Source: DSPP01 sp964607165 (GTDB lineage: Bacteria > Zixibacteria > MSB-5A5 > DSPP01). Taken from it: 28,147 nucleotides of DNA. The notes below the pieces were generated by a model, which saw nothing but the letters and a program-made list of their open reading frames with translations, searched no databases and was not told where the DNA came from. A program made the translations under genes and the position numbers. Numbering within the stretch: position 1 is the stretch's first letter; every line of letters starts with the position of its first letter. Below are positions 14,754-21,759 of the stretch, one piece after another. The DNA lies in assembly GCA_964607165.1 (NCBI GenBank), contig CAZSIT010000030.1:1-28147 (forward strand), read 5' to 3'.

Positions 14754-15927
14754 AAATCCCGAGCGAAGCCGAGGGACGGAAGTTAAGTTGTCGCCCACCA
14801 TCGCCATCGGTACCCGCGCCGCCGAGCTGGCCAGCCAGGGAATTGACGTCATCTCCCTTTCCGCCGGCGAACCGGACTTTCCTACTCCGGCGGACGCTTG
14901 CGAAGCCGGAATCAAGGCGATACGGGACGGTTTTACCAAATACACGCCCAACAACGGCATCCTCGAGCTGCGCAAGGGTATCGCAGAGAAACTTAAAAAC
15001 GATAACGGCCTCGAATATTCTCCCGAAGAAATCTTGGTTTCCTGCGGCGCCAAACAGGCTTTCTTCAACACACTGTGGGCTATCGTTTCGCCGGGAGACG
15101 AAGTTCTGATTCCGCAGCCGTACTGGGTCAGCTATCCGGATATGGCCAATCTAATCGGCGCGGTTCCTCGGTTCATAGAGACCACCAAAGAAAACGGTTT
15201 CCGCCTCACCCTCGATGTTCTGCGTCAGGCCTGGACTCCCAAAGTCAAGGCCTTGATTTTCAACTCTCCTGCCAACCCGACGGGAGTAGTTTACACTCAA
15301 AAAGAACTCGATATGTTGGCACCATTTTTAATCGAGAAAAAAATCTGGATTTTGTCCGATGAAATTTACGAAAAAATAGTCTATGATACCGAAGCCGGGG
15401 CTTCGCTGGCGCGTTCGCCTGACCTGAAGAATCAATCAATTGTGGTAAACGGATTTTCCAAGGCTTACGCGATGACCGGCTGGCGGCTGGGGTATGCCGC
15501 CGGGCCGAAGGAAGTGATAAACAAAGCCTCGGCCATCCAGAGCCACATCACCACCAACGCCTCTTCCATTTCGCAGAAAGCGGCCGTCGGCGCCTTGAAA
15601 GGCGACCAGCGCCCGATTGCCGAGATGGTCAAGGAATTCCACGCCCGAAGAGATTTTCTGGTGAGCCGCTTGGGCCGTGTGCCCGACTTATACTTTCCGG
15701 TTCCACAAGGAGCTTTCTACCTCTGGGTGGATGTCTCTGCTTACTTGAATGGAAGAATTAAAGATTCGATCGAACTCTGTAAATATCTTTTGGAAAACTG
15801 CAAAGTCGCTCTAGTCCCCGGCGAGGCTTTTGGTTCTCCCGGCTATGTCCGTTTGGCCTACGCCATCAAACAAGCTCGGCTGGAAGAAGGGGTTTCCCGT
15901 TTTGTCGCCGGTTTGCAAGCATTGTGA
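14740..15927 (+). CDS. Class I/II PLP-dependent aminotransferase (aspartate aminotransferase type)
   Basis: This 395-residue protein starts at ATG 14740, preceded by an AAAGAAG stretch. A longer upstream frame reads through prfB sequence and is rejected. The conserved order is SLSAGEPDFPTP, KYTPNNGILELR, the substrate segment FNSPANPTG, SDEIYEKIVYD, and the PLP lysine K241 in NGFSKAYAMTGWRLGY. FGSPGYVRLAYA closes the fold. This wording is that of subgroup I-gamma aspartate/prephenate aminotransferases. The palindromic element adds PERSRG seven residues after the start. Exact substrate specificity is not determined. Confidence 0.92.
   Translation: MSPIKNPERSRGTEVKLSPTIAIGTRAAELASQGIDVISLSAGEPDFPTPADACEAGIKAIRDGFTKYTPNNGILELRKGIAEKLKNDNGLEYSPEEILVSCGAKQAFFNTLWAIVSPGDEVLIPQPYWVSYPDMANLIGAVPRFIETTKENGFRLTLDVLRQAWTPKVKALIFNSPANPTGVVYTQKELDMLAPFLIEKKIWILSDEIYEKIVYDTEAGASLARSPDLKNQSIVVNGFSKAYAMTGWRLGYAAGPKEVINKASAIQSHITTNASSISQKAAVGALKGDQRPIAEMVKEFHARRDFLVSRLGRVPDLYFPVPQGAFYLWVDVSAYLNGRIKDSIELCKYLLENCKVALVPGEAFGSPGYVRLAYAIKQARLEEGVSRFVAGLQAL
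14757..14776. repeat. 20-bp palindromic element, copy 4 (N-terminus of aminotransferase)
   Basis: TCCCGAGCGAAGCCGAGGGA, read as PERSRG immediately after MSPIKN. It lies in the short N-terminal extension, where an insertion is easily tolerated. Confidence 0.8.
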
Positions 15928-15942
15928 GGAGGAATTGTTGTA

Positions 15943-16263
15943 ATGCCCACCTATGAATATGAATGTCTGTCGTGTAAATATGAATTCGAAGCCTTCCAAA
16001 AAATCACCGATGACCCGTTGCAGGAATGCCCCCGCTGTAACGGGATGGTAAGACGCAAAATTTCCGCCGGCTCCGGGCTTCTGTTCAAAGGCACGGGCTT
16101 TTACGCCACCGACTACCGCAGCGAAAATTACAAGAAAAAAGCTTCCGCTGAAAGCCCCGAGCGAAGTCGAGGGGAAGAAAAACCGAAATCGGAAACCAAA
16201 GAAAAAAGCGAAGCACCCAAACCGGCCAAACCGGCGAACGGCAAGTCTTCCGATAATTCTTGA
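15943..16263 (+). CDS. FmdB-family zinc-ribbon protein
   Basis: This 106-residue protein begins with the FmdB signature MPTYEYECLSCKYEFEAFQ and a second CPRC knuckle, giving two CxxC pairs for a zinc ribbon (residues 8-34). KISAGSGLLFKGTGFYATDYR follows and is common in the family. The last 45 residues are a low-complexity Lys/Glu/Pro tail that contains PERSRG from a palindromic element. A strong GGAGGA lies upstream of the ATG. FmdB-type proteins are small putative regulators; the function is not established. It overlaps the next gene by four bases (TTGA). Confidence 0.9.
   Translation: MPTYEYECLSCKYEFEAFQKITDDPLQECPRCNGMVRRKISAGSGLLFKGTGFYATDYRSENYKKKASAESPERSRGEEKPKSETKEKSEAPKPAKPANGKSSDNS
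16155..16174. repeat. 20-bp palindromic element, copy 5 (FmdB tail)
   Basis: CCCCGAGCGAAGTCGAGGGG, read as PERSRG in the disordered tail of the zinc-ribbon protein. Confidence 0.8.
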
Positions 16264-16742
16264 TTGTAATCGACGGCTACAATCTGATAGGCCAGGCCGC
16301 CGGCACGCTTTCCGGCGTTTCCCTCGAAAAAGAACGCCGGGCTTTGATTCGCCAGGTTGAAAAGTTATCCCAAATCACCGGCGAAAAAGCCTTAATTGTG
16401 TTTGACGGCTCCTCCAAATCTTCTACCTCGGAACCCAAAACTCCGGTAACCATCGCCTACAGCAAATCCGGCCAAACCGCCGATGGTTGGATTTTGAAAT
16501 ATCTTTCCCGCAGGCCAAAAGGGTCGGTCATTCTCATTACAGCCGACCGGGAATTGACACATAAAGCAAGAAAATTAGGTTTCAAAGTAGAGCAGAGTTT
16601 GAACCAACTCGAAGCCAAAGCCCAACCCTATCTGACACCGTCAGCTGCCGAAGCACAGGCAACCAGCGATTTGCTGACCTCCATTTCTCCCCAAAGCCGC
16701 GAGGCCTTGGCCCAAATTCGAAAAAAATCAAAACGCCCGTAG
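16260..16742 (+). CDS. NYN-domain (YacP-like) predicted RNA-binding nuclease
   Basis: This is a 160-residue protein of the YacP/Rae1 type. It starts at TTG overlapping the previous stop (TTGA), which places the signature M-I-V-I-D-G-Y-N-L-I right at the N-terminus. LIVFDGSSK and the SVILITADRELTHKARKLG segment provide the other conserved acidic positions of the PIN-like NYN fold. Bacillus Rae1 is a ribosome-associated endoribonuclease, so a role in mRNA or rRNA turnover is plausible. The stop codon TAG (16740-16742) lies inside a REP palindrome, so that insertion probably reset the C-terminus. Confidence 0.85.
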   Translation: MIVIDGYNLIGQAAGTLSGVSLEKERRALIRQVEKLSQITGEKALIVFDGSSKSSTSEPKTPVTIAYSKSGQTADGWILKYLSRRPKGSVILITADRELTHKARKLGFKVEQSLNQLEAKAQPYLTPSAAEAQATSDLLTSISPQSREALAQIRKKSKRP

Positions 16743-16761
16743 GCGGCGTTTCCAACACCGC
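16738..16761. repeat. REP palindrome, upstream side of RAYT
   Basis: CGTAGGCGGCGTT-TCC-AACACCGC: a near-perfect hairpin with 8-base arms and a TCC loop. It matches the downstream copy at 17233-17256. It also supplies the stop codon of the NYN gene. Confidence 0.75.
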
Positions 16762-16768
16762 ATTGAGG

Positions 16769-17223
16769 ATGTCAAAGCTCGAGCATATAATCCAGGAGGG
16801 GCTGATTTATTTCGTAACTACTACTGCACAAAAACGCCAAAAGCTTTTTTTGGACTCCAGCTACTCGGAGATTGTTATTCATGTTCTCCGGGAGCTTCAT
16901 AATAAGAAACTTTTTGAACTTTACGCTTCGTTTTAATGCCTGATCATCTCCATCTAATCTTAAAATCGACCGGAATGTTGTTATCAAACATAATGAAAAA
17001 TTTAAAAGGAAAATCGTCGCGTCTTATTAACCGGTATCGCCAAACCCACGGCTCTGTTTGGCAGGAACGGTATTATGAGCATGCCTTAAGGGATGAAAAA
17101 GATTTTCAGAAAAAATATCAATATGTTTTGTACAACCCGCTGCGGGCTGGCTTGGCTAAAGAACCGGAGAATTATCCGTATTCTTCAGCGCACTTGAATG
17201 GCCTTGTTGACCCAATTCCATAA
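16769..17223 (+). pseudogene. REP-associated tyrosine transposase (RAYT), split by a one-base frameshift
   Basis: This is a Y1_Tnp-family single-strand transposase of about 151 residues when the two frames are joined. The first frame (16769-16936) gives the N-terminal strand LIYFVTTTAQKRQKLF and ends at TAA. The second (16936-17223) opens with ATG overlapping that stop (TAATG). It carries the HUH motif in MPDHLHLILK, then GSVWQERYYEHALRDEKDF, the catalytic Tyr region YQYVLYNPLRAGLAK and PYSSAH. Relatives read YAFVLMPDHLH across the join; here GCTTCGTTT lacks one T of GCTTTCGTTT. It may be inactive, reinitiated at the overlap, or a sequencing error. REP hairpins flank it on both sides. Confidence 0.85.
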
Positions 17224-17232
17224 CCGTCCTTT

Positions 17233-17256
17233 CGTAGGCGGCATTTCCAATGCCGC
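17233..17256. repeat. REP palindrome, downstream side of RAYT
   Basis: After CGTAG, perfect arms GCGGCATT and AATGCCGC surround a TCC loop, ten bases past the RAYT stop. It is the best-conserved copy in the window. Confidence 0.8.
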
Positions 17257-17267
17257 TGCCGGGTTGG

Positions 17268-17300
17268 CCTGCCCGAGCCGAGTCCGGGGCACGGCCAGGG
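17268..17300. repeat. CCTGCCCGAGCCGA...GGCCAGGG palindromic repeat
   Basis: Related to the copies at 2721-2756 and 21582-21615. A core-only form, CCCTGGCCGGGCAGGC, lies inside the REP at 17335-17373. The edge overlaps the inverted REP at 17292-17314. Confidence 0.55.
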
Positions 17301-17314
17301 AAACCCGGCCTACG
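17292..17314. repeat. Inverted REP copy
   Basis: GGCCAGGG-AAA-CCCGGCC followed by TACG, the reverse orientation of the CGTAG-headed REP at 17233. A pair of REPs in opposite orientation resembles a REPIN. Confidence 0.55.
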
Positions 17315-17334
17315 CCGGGCGGTGGCTGTATCCC

Positions 17335-17373
17335 CGTAGGTGGCATTTTCCCTGGCCGGGCAGGCAATGCCGC
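17335..17373. repeat. REP palindrome with a second palindrome in its loop
   Basis: CGTAGGTGGCATT and AATGCCGC are the outer REP arms. The normal three-base loop is replaced by TTCCCTGGCCGGGCAGGC, a different dispersed repeat. In the 303-base gap 17224-17526 I see only these REPs and the promoter at 17439. Confidence 0.65.
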
Positions 17374-17438
17374 TTAAAACATCCCTTTGGAACCGCCCTG
17401 TCTTAAAATTGGTTTTAACTTATAGGCGCCGGCTTTGA

Positions 17439-17467
17439 TTGACTTTTACCCGCCGGTGCGCTATACT
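17439..17467 (+). promoter_or_regulatory. Strong predicted sigma70-type promoter
   Basis: TTGACT (17439-17444) and TATACT (17462-17467) with a 17-base spacer, a near-consensus match, 59 bases before the start codon of the synthase. Confidence 0.65.
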
Positions 17468-17526
17468 TGATAGGAGTTTATAATAATGTTTGAGGTGACG
17501 ATAAAGAGAATTAAAAGCGAGGACTT

Positions 17527-18936
17527 ATGTTGAACTTGGATAAACAAAAACACCTTCTCTCCCGCGCCGGTTACAAATTTGAGGTTTTGGATGTTACCGA
17601 GCCGAATTTGCTCCGTGAGCAGTTTCCTTACACCGACCCGCCCAAAATTTACTTTCACGGGCGCCAGTATCCTTTGGACCCGCCCGAAGATTTCTGGGTG
17701 ACCGACACCACTTTTCGCGATGGTCAGCAGGCCCGCCCGCCCTACAGTGTCAAGCAGATTGTGGATTTGTACGATTTACTGCATCGCCTTTCCGGCCCGA
17801 ACGGCGTGGTGCGCCAGTGCGAGTTTTTCCTGTATTCGGACAAAGACCGCGAAGCGGTCGAAAAATGCCGCGCCAAAAACTACCGCTATCCCGAAATCAC
17901 CGGCTGGATTCGGGCCGTCAAATCTGACTTTCAACTGGTTAAGGAAATGGGGCTGAAAGAGACCGGAATTTTAACCTCCTGTTCCGACTATCACATTTTT
18001 CTAAAGCTCAAGAAAAACCGCCGGCAGGCGATGGAAGATTATCTGGGGGTCGTCAAGGCCGCCTTGGAAAACAACATCATCCCCCGCTGCCACCTCGAAG
18101 ATTTGACCCGCGCCGACATCTTCGGCTTCGTGGTTCCTTTCGTTCAGGCTTTGATGCGCTTGGCGGAAGAATCCAAAATCCCCATCAAAATCCGCCTCTG
18201 CGACACGATGGGCTATGCCGTCCCCTATCCGGGCGCCGCTTTGCCCACCTCCGTGCCGGAGCTGGTTTATACCGTGCGCCATTACTGCGGGGTTCCTTCC
18301 GAAAGGCTGGAATGGCACGGCCACAACGACTTCCACAAAGTTTTAATTAATGCCACCACCGCCTGGCTCTATGGCTGTTCGTCCGCTAACGGCACCCTGC
18401 TCGGCTACGGCGAACGCACCGGCAACACGCCGGTGGAGGGGCTGGTGATGGAATACATCCTATTGCGCGGCGATTACTGCGGGGTGGACACCACCGCCAT
18501 CACCGACATCGCCCGCTACTTCGAGGAAGAAATCGGCTATCAAATCCCGCCGATGTATCCATTGGTCGGCAAGCAGTTCAACAAAACCTCGGCCGGCATC
18601 CACGCCGATGGCGTATTGAAGTCGGAAGAGATTTACAACGTTTTCGATACCAACAAGATTCTCAAACGCCCGATAGCGGTCGGCATCACCGACAAATCCG
18701 GCATTGCCGGCGTCGCCTTCTGGGTCAATCAGCATCTCGGCCTTTCCGGCGACAAGCAGATTGACAAGCGCCATCCCGGGATGATGAAGATTCTGGAATG
18801 GATTGACAAACAATATACCGACAAGCGCACCACCTCCATTTCCGACGAAGAAATGTTGGAGCAGGCCAAACTGCATATGCCGGAGTATTTCAGCGACACC
18901 CAACGGGTAAAAGTCGCCGCCAAAACACCGGCTTAA
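17527..18936 (+). CDS. DRE-TIM acyltransferase, probable Re-citrate synthase
   Basis: This 469-residue member of the isopropylmalate/homocitrate synthase superfamily condenses an acyl-CoA with a 2-oxoacid. The divalent-metal/catalytic start is VTDTTFRDGQQARPPYS, the metal-binding histidines are in EWHGHNDFHKVLINATTAW, and the cofactor loop is GTLLGYGERTGNTPVEGLV. The long conserved segments FFLYSDKDREAVEKC, PEITGWIRA and TGILTSCSDYHIFLKLK are, as I recall, those of Clostridium kluyveri-type Re-citrate synthase rather than LeuA: no allosteric leucine domain follows. GAGG lies just upstream of the ATG. It is a monocistronic unit between a strong promoter and a terminator. Citrate specificity is inferred from resemblance. 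Confidence 0.8.
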   Translation: MLNLDKQKHLLSRAGYKFEVLDVTEPNLLREQFPYTDPPKIYFHGRQYPLDPPEDFWVTDTTFRDGQQARPPYSVKQIVDLYDLLHRLSGPNGVVRQCEFFLYSDKDREAVEKCRAKNYRYPEITGWIRAVKSDFQLVKEMGLKETGILTSCSDYHIFLKLKKNRRQAMEDYLGVVKAALENNIIPRCHLEDLTRADIFGFVVPFVQALMRLAEESKIPIKIRLCDTMGYAVPYPGAALPTSVPELVYTVRHYCGVPSERLEWHGHNDFHKVLINATTAWLYGCSSANGTLLGYGERTGNTPVEGLVMEYILLRGDYCGVDTTAITDIARYFEEEIGYQIPPMYPLVGKQFNKTSAGIHADGVLKSEEIYNVFDTNKILKRPIAVGITDKSGIAGVAFWVNQHLGLSGDKQIDKRHPGMMKILEWIDKQYTDKRTTSISDEEMLEQAKLHMPEYFSDTQRVKVAAKTPA

Positions 18937-18956
18937 TCGTTTTCGAGTTGAAACCC

Positions 18957-18986
18957 CAGGCCCCGTTCTCCGGGCCTGTTTTTTTT
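18957..18986 (+). terminator. Rho-independent terminator
   Basis: A stem CAGGCCC/GGGCCTG (18957-18963 with 18972-18978) and an eight-base loop are followed by eight T residues. It starts 20 bases after the synthase stop. Confidence 0.9.
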
Positions 18987-18993
18987 GTGCATC

Positions 18994-19022
18994 TTGACGA
19001 TTCGCTAGATAAATTGTAAAAT
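18994..19022 (+). promoter_or_regulatory. Predicted promoter of the AAA ATPase/PIN pair
   Basis: TTGACG (18994-18999) and TAAAAT (19017-19022), 17-base spacer. It begins right after the upstream terminator and leaves a leader of about 40 bases, which shows the pair is an independent transcription unit. Confidence 0.6.
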
Positions 19023-19069
19023 GGTAACGATCAGTATGGTTAAACTACGACGCACGAAACGGGATTGAG

Positions 19070-20386
19070 ATGCTAAGAACGCTGCGAGTAGAACATTTCA
19101 AATCCTTCAGGAATTCCGGCGAACTTACAATTAGACCTTTGACATTCTTAATGGGTCCAAATAGCTCTGGAAAAAGTACGATTATTCAGTCGATATTGTT
19201 GCTTAGACAAACTGTTGATAGTAGGGATATCGAAAACCCTCTTTCGATAAACGGTTCCTATTTAAATTTAGGTTCATACACTGACCTGATTTACATGCAC
19301 AACCGGGAAAACCAATTGGTCATTGAGTTTAGTTTTGATGCTATTTTGTCATACGTTGGGGACAAAAGCAAAGAAACAAAGAGCACCGGTCCAGTAGTTG
19401 TACGTGCGCAATTTAGCTATAATTCTAAGACTCGACAAATTCACCTTCAGAAAACGAATGTCAAAAAAGGTGAGAGTGAGTTCACAGTTCAACGTGTGAA
19501 CGGTAGTAAATACAAAAGTATTGTAACGACCGATAAGGGACCAGAGGAATTTTTTGTAAGGCCTTACAAATTTTATGGTGGTTTGGTAATTAGACCGAAA
19601 GTAAGTAAACAGGCGAAATCCAAAGAGAAAAGAATCCCTTCAATTGAACCCTCCTTTTTATTAAGCCGTTTCTCTTTCGAGATAGAGCGTTTTTTAGACA
19701 GCTTTTTTTATGTTGGTCCCCTGAGAGACTCGCCAAAACGTATTTATGTCGCTACAGGTGAAACCCCTCAGGATGTTGGCCTAAGGGGGGAGGGGTCGGT
19801 AGATGTGTTATGGATGGCGAGTAGACACAAGGCAACAAAAAAATTGTTGACCTCGGTAAACCATTGGTTAAAAGCTTTTGAGCTAGCTGAGAAGGCAGAA
19901 TTAAAACCAATGGGGAGCAATAGCTACGCCTTAAATTTTATCATGCCAGAAACAAAGTTAGAAGTAAACCTTGCCGATGTTGGTTTTGGTGCATCTCAGG
20001 TTCTTCCGGTTATTATAGAAGGCTACTTTTCACGCGAGAATTCAACCTTGCTTATTGAGCAGCCCGAAATTCACCTTCATCCAAAAGCGCAAGCGGTTTT
20101 AGCTGATCTGCTTATTGATATAGCAAAATCTAAGACTATAATCGTAGAGACTCACAGCGAGCATTTAATCTCACGTATCCAACGCCGCATTGCCGAAGGC
20201 ACGATCAAGCGTGACGATGTTGCACTTTATTATTGCCAATCGTCAAAAGAAGGTGGCGTTGTAAAAAGAGTAGAGTTCGACGAAAACGGTAGATTTGTAG
20301 GAGAAGGATTACCGGAAGGTTTCTTCGAAGTAGGTTTTGTCGAAACTTGGGAGCATTTGAAAGCTATTACCAAACCCAAAGAATAA
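19070..20386 (+). CDS. AAA (ABC-type) ATPase, DUF3696-like
   Basis: This 438-residue protein begins LRTLRVEHFKSFRNSGELTI, the usual SMC/OLD-like ATPase start. The Walker A is GPNSSGKST (residues 29-37). A Q-loop-like QTVDSRDIENPL, the FYVGPLRDSPKR segment and a signature-like DVGFGASQVLPVI follow. Walker B is LLIEQPEIHLHP (about 327-338) with catalytic E330, and the switch is VETHSEHLISR. The C-terminal EFDENGRF...GLPEGFFE matches the DUF3696 ending. Such ATPases often partner with nucleases in defence systems. Ten bases downstream is a PIN-domain gene. The pair is AT-rich with codon use unlike its neighbours, suggesting transfer. The ribosome binding site is weak (GGGATTGAG). Confidence 0.88.
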   Translation: MLRTLRVEHFKSFRNSGELTIRPLTFLMGPNSSGKSTIIQSILLLRQTVDSRDIENPLSINGSYLNLGSYTDLIYMHNRENQLVIEFSFDAILSYVGDKSKETKSTGPVVVRAQFSYNSKTRQIHLQKTNVKKGESEFTVQRVNGSKYKSIVTTDKGPEEFFVRPYKFYGGLVIRPKVSKQAKSKEKRIPSIEPSFLLSRFSFEIERFLDSFFYVGPLRDSPKRIYVATGETPQDVGLRGEGSVDVLWMASRHKATKKLLTSVNHWLKAFELAEKAELKPMGSNSYALNFIMPETKLEVNLADVGFGASQVLPVIIEGYFSRENSTLLIEQPEIHLHPKAQAVLADLLIDIAKSKTIIVETHSEHLISRIQRRIAEGTIKRDDVALYYCQSSKEGGVVKRVEFDENGRFVGEGLPEGFFEVGFVETWEHLKAITKPKE

Positions 20387-20396
20387 CTTTAAATCT

Positions 20397-20852
20397 GTGG
20401 AGTGGGTTATTGATACAAATGTTTTGGTTGACGCAGATAATGTTGGGAACGATGCACTAGATTTTATGGTGCAAGTTAAGCATAGACATCAACTCGTATT
20501 AGATTATGAGGGGGAAATTAGAAATGAATATCAAAAACAAATCATGGCGCGAAAAATTGCACCTAATGGTTTTGTTATAAAATGGCTTAAGTATATGAAT
20601 GGGCGGAGCGATAAAATTGTTTTTTATTCGAAAACAGTTAGAAAACAATATGCCCAAAAATACCTTATCAATAAACTAAATTTTGATTCTAACGATCTAA
20701 AGTTTGTGGGAGTAGCTTCAAGGAGTAAAGACAAATGTTTAGTTACGGAAGATTGTTCTGATTATGATGCTGATGTTAAGGACTATCTTTTGTCAAAACT
20801 TGACATAACGGTGTTCGATACCAGTGGTGCTCTGACAAAAGTACTCGAATAA
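20397..20852 (+). CDS. PIN-domain ribonuclease, partner of the AAA ATPase
   Basis: This 151-residue protein starts at GTG, ten bases after the ATPase stop, with no visible Shine-Dalgarno, so it is probably translated by coupling. The N-terminus is the PIN strand VIDTNVLVDAD with D6. Further acidic residues fall at E40/E44 (EGEIRNEY), D100 (SNDLKFVGVA) and D119 (CLVTEDCSDYD), the usual four-acid Mg-dependent nuclease site. Most PIN toxins pair with a small antitoxin; here no antitoxin is seen and the partner is a large ATPase. This points to a two-gene effector system in which the ATPase senses and the PIN protein cuts RNA. That role is inference. Confidence 0.8.
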   Translation: MEWVIDTNVLVDADNVGNDALDFMVQVKHRHQLVLDYEGEIRNEYQKQIMARKIAPNGFVIKWLKYMNGRSDKIVFYSKTVRKQYAQKYLINKLNFDSNDLKFVGVASRSKDKCLVTEDCSDYDADVKDYLLSKLDITVFDTSGALTKVLE

Positions 20853-20980
20853 ACTAAATTATTTTGCTGAAAAAATCTGTAATTATTTTTCTAAAACATT
20901 CCATTATTTTTCCTGGCTCACTGCCTTCGGCTTGGGATTTCCCCATCGGCGGAAAATAGAAGATTTGATAAGCATTACAG

Positions 20981-21529
20981 TTACCCGTGCAATGTAATCA
21001 ACCTCGGCAACAGCTTTCCCTCTTTGATTTCCAAAATCCCATAAGTCAGCTCCCGCCGGTCGTTGTTGAAGGAGAGCGAGCCGGGGTTGAAAAAGAGAAT
21101 GCCCTCTTTGGTTTCTTGATGCGGAACGTGGGTGTGGCCGAAGAGAATCATATCGACCCTTCGACTTTGCTCCCCTCGACTACGCTCGGGGTCTGCGACA
21201 GGGTTTTCAACTTTTTCAAAAAACTTGGAGCGGACTTTAGCCACCATCCCCTCCGGCGCGCCAAAGCCATGGGTAATGCCGATTTTAAAACCCTGTAACT
21301 CGACGATGGTTTTTTCCGGCAGTTCCTTGCGGATGGAGCCGTCATCCATATTGCCAAAAACACCGAAGACCTTCGCTCTCTGCTGCAAGAGTTTCAAGGT
21401 TGCACCGGAAGTCCAGTCGCCGGCGTGCAGGACAATATCGTCCGATTTGAGAAGAGAAAGAAATTCTTTCGGAATGGTTTCCCGCCGTTCCGGAACGTGT
21501 GTATCGGAAATTAGATAGACAGAGGGCAT
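20981..21529 (-). CDS. YfcE/MJ0936-type metallophosphoesterase
   Basis: This 182-residue calcineurin-like phosphodiesterase has all metal-binding motifs in order: SDTHVP (residues 8-13), HAGDWT, VFGNMDD, ITHGFG and FGHTHVPHQ. FFNPGSLSFNNDRR and a C-terminal strand complete the fold. Family members hydrolyse phosphodiesters, with cyclic nucleotides among tested substrates; the natural target is unknown. Between VENPVAD and RVDMILFGHTH it carries PERSRG plus a second, degraded repeat unit (EQSRR), inserted in frame just before a metal-binding strand. No strong ribosome binding site is seen. Confidence 0.9.
   Translation of the reverse strand: MPSVYLISDTHVPERRETIPKEFLSLLKSDDIVLHAGDWTSGATLKLLQQRAKVFGVFGNMDDGSIRKELPEKTIVELQGFKIGITHGFGAPEGMVAKVRSKFFEKVENPVADPERSRGEQSRRVDMILFGHTHVPHQETKEGILFFNPGSLSFNNDRRELTYGILEIKEGKLLPRLITLHG
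21157..21191. repeat. 20-bp palindromic element, copy 6, with a degraded tandem half
   Basis: CCCCTCGACTACGCTCGGGG at 21172-21191 is preceded by a related CCTTCGACTTTGCTC. On the coding (-) strand it reads DPERSRGEQSRRV within the phosphoesterase. Confidence 0.75.
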
Positions 21530-21562
21530 TTAAACATTCTTGTCGAAACAAAAAAGCCAAAC

Positions 21563-21690
21563 TTGTCATTCTGAACGAAGTGCCTGCCCGAGCCGAAGCT
21601 CGGATTCGGCCAGGGAAGAATCTGGGCGGTGCGGAGTTGGGAATCAAGACCACCGCCACCCAGATGCTTCGCTAACGCTCAGCATGACAA
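21563..21690. repeat. TTGTCATTCTGA...CAGCATGACAA long inverted repeat with an insertion
   Basis: The left arm (21563-21580 plus 21616-21631: TTGTCATTCTGAACGAAG, then AAGAATCTGGGCGGTG) pairs with the right arm CACCGCCACCCAGATGCTTC (from 21651) and GCTCAGCATGACAA (to 21690). The left arm is interrupted at 21582-21615 by the CCTGCCCGAGCCGAAGCTCGG...CCAGGG repeat. This family of 'GTCATTCTGAGCGAAGCGAAGAATCT' repeats is common in uncultured FCB-type genomes. It fills the gap between the phosphoesterase and the small basic protein; no gene is seen there. Confidence 0.8.
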
Positions 21691-21759
21691 AACGAAAACT
21701 TTCCTTTCCACTCCATCAAAACGTGGAATAGGCATAGTTCAAAAACCCCCGGTGGCCGC

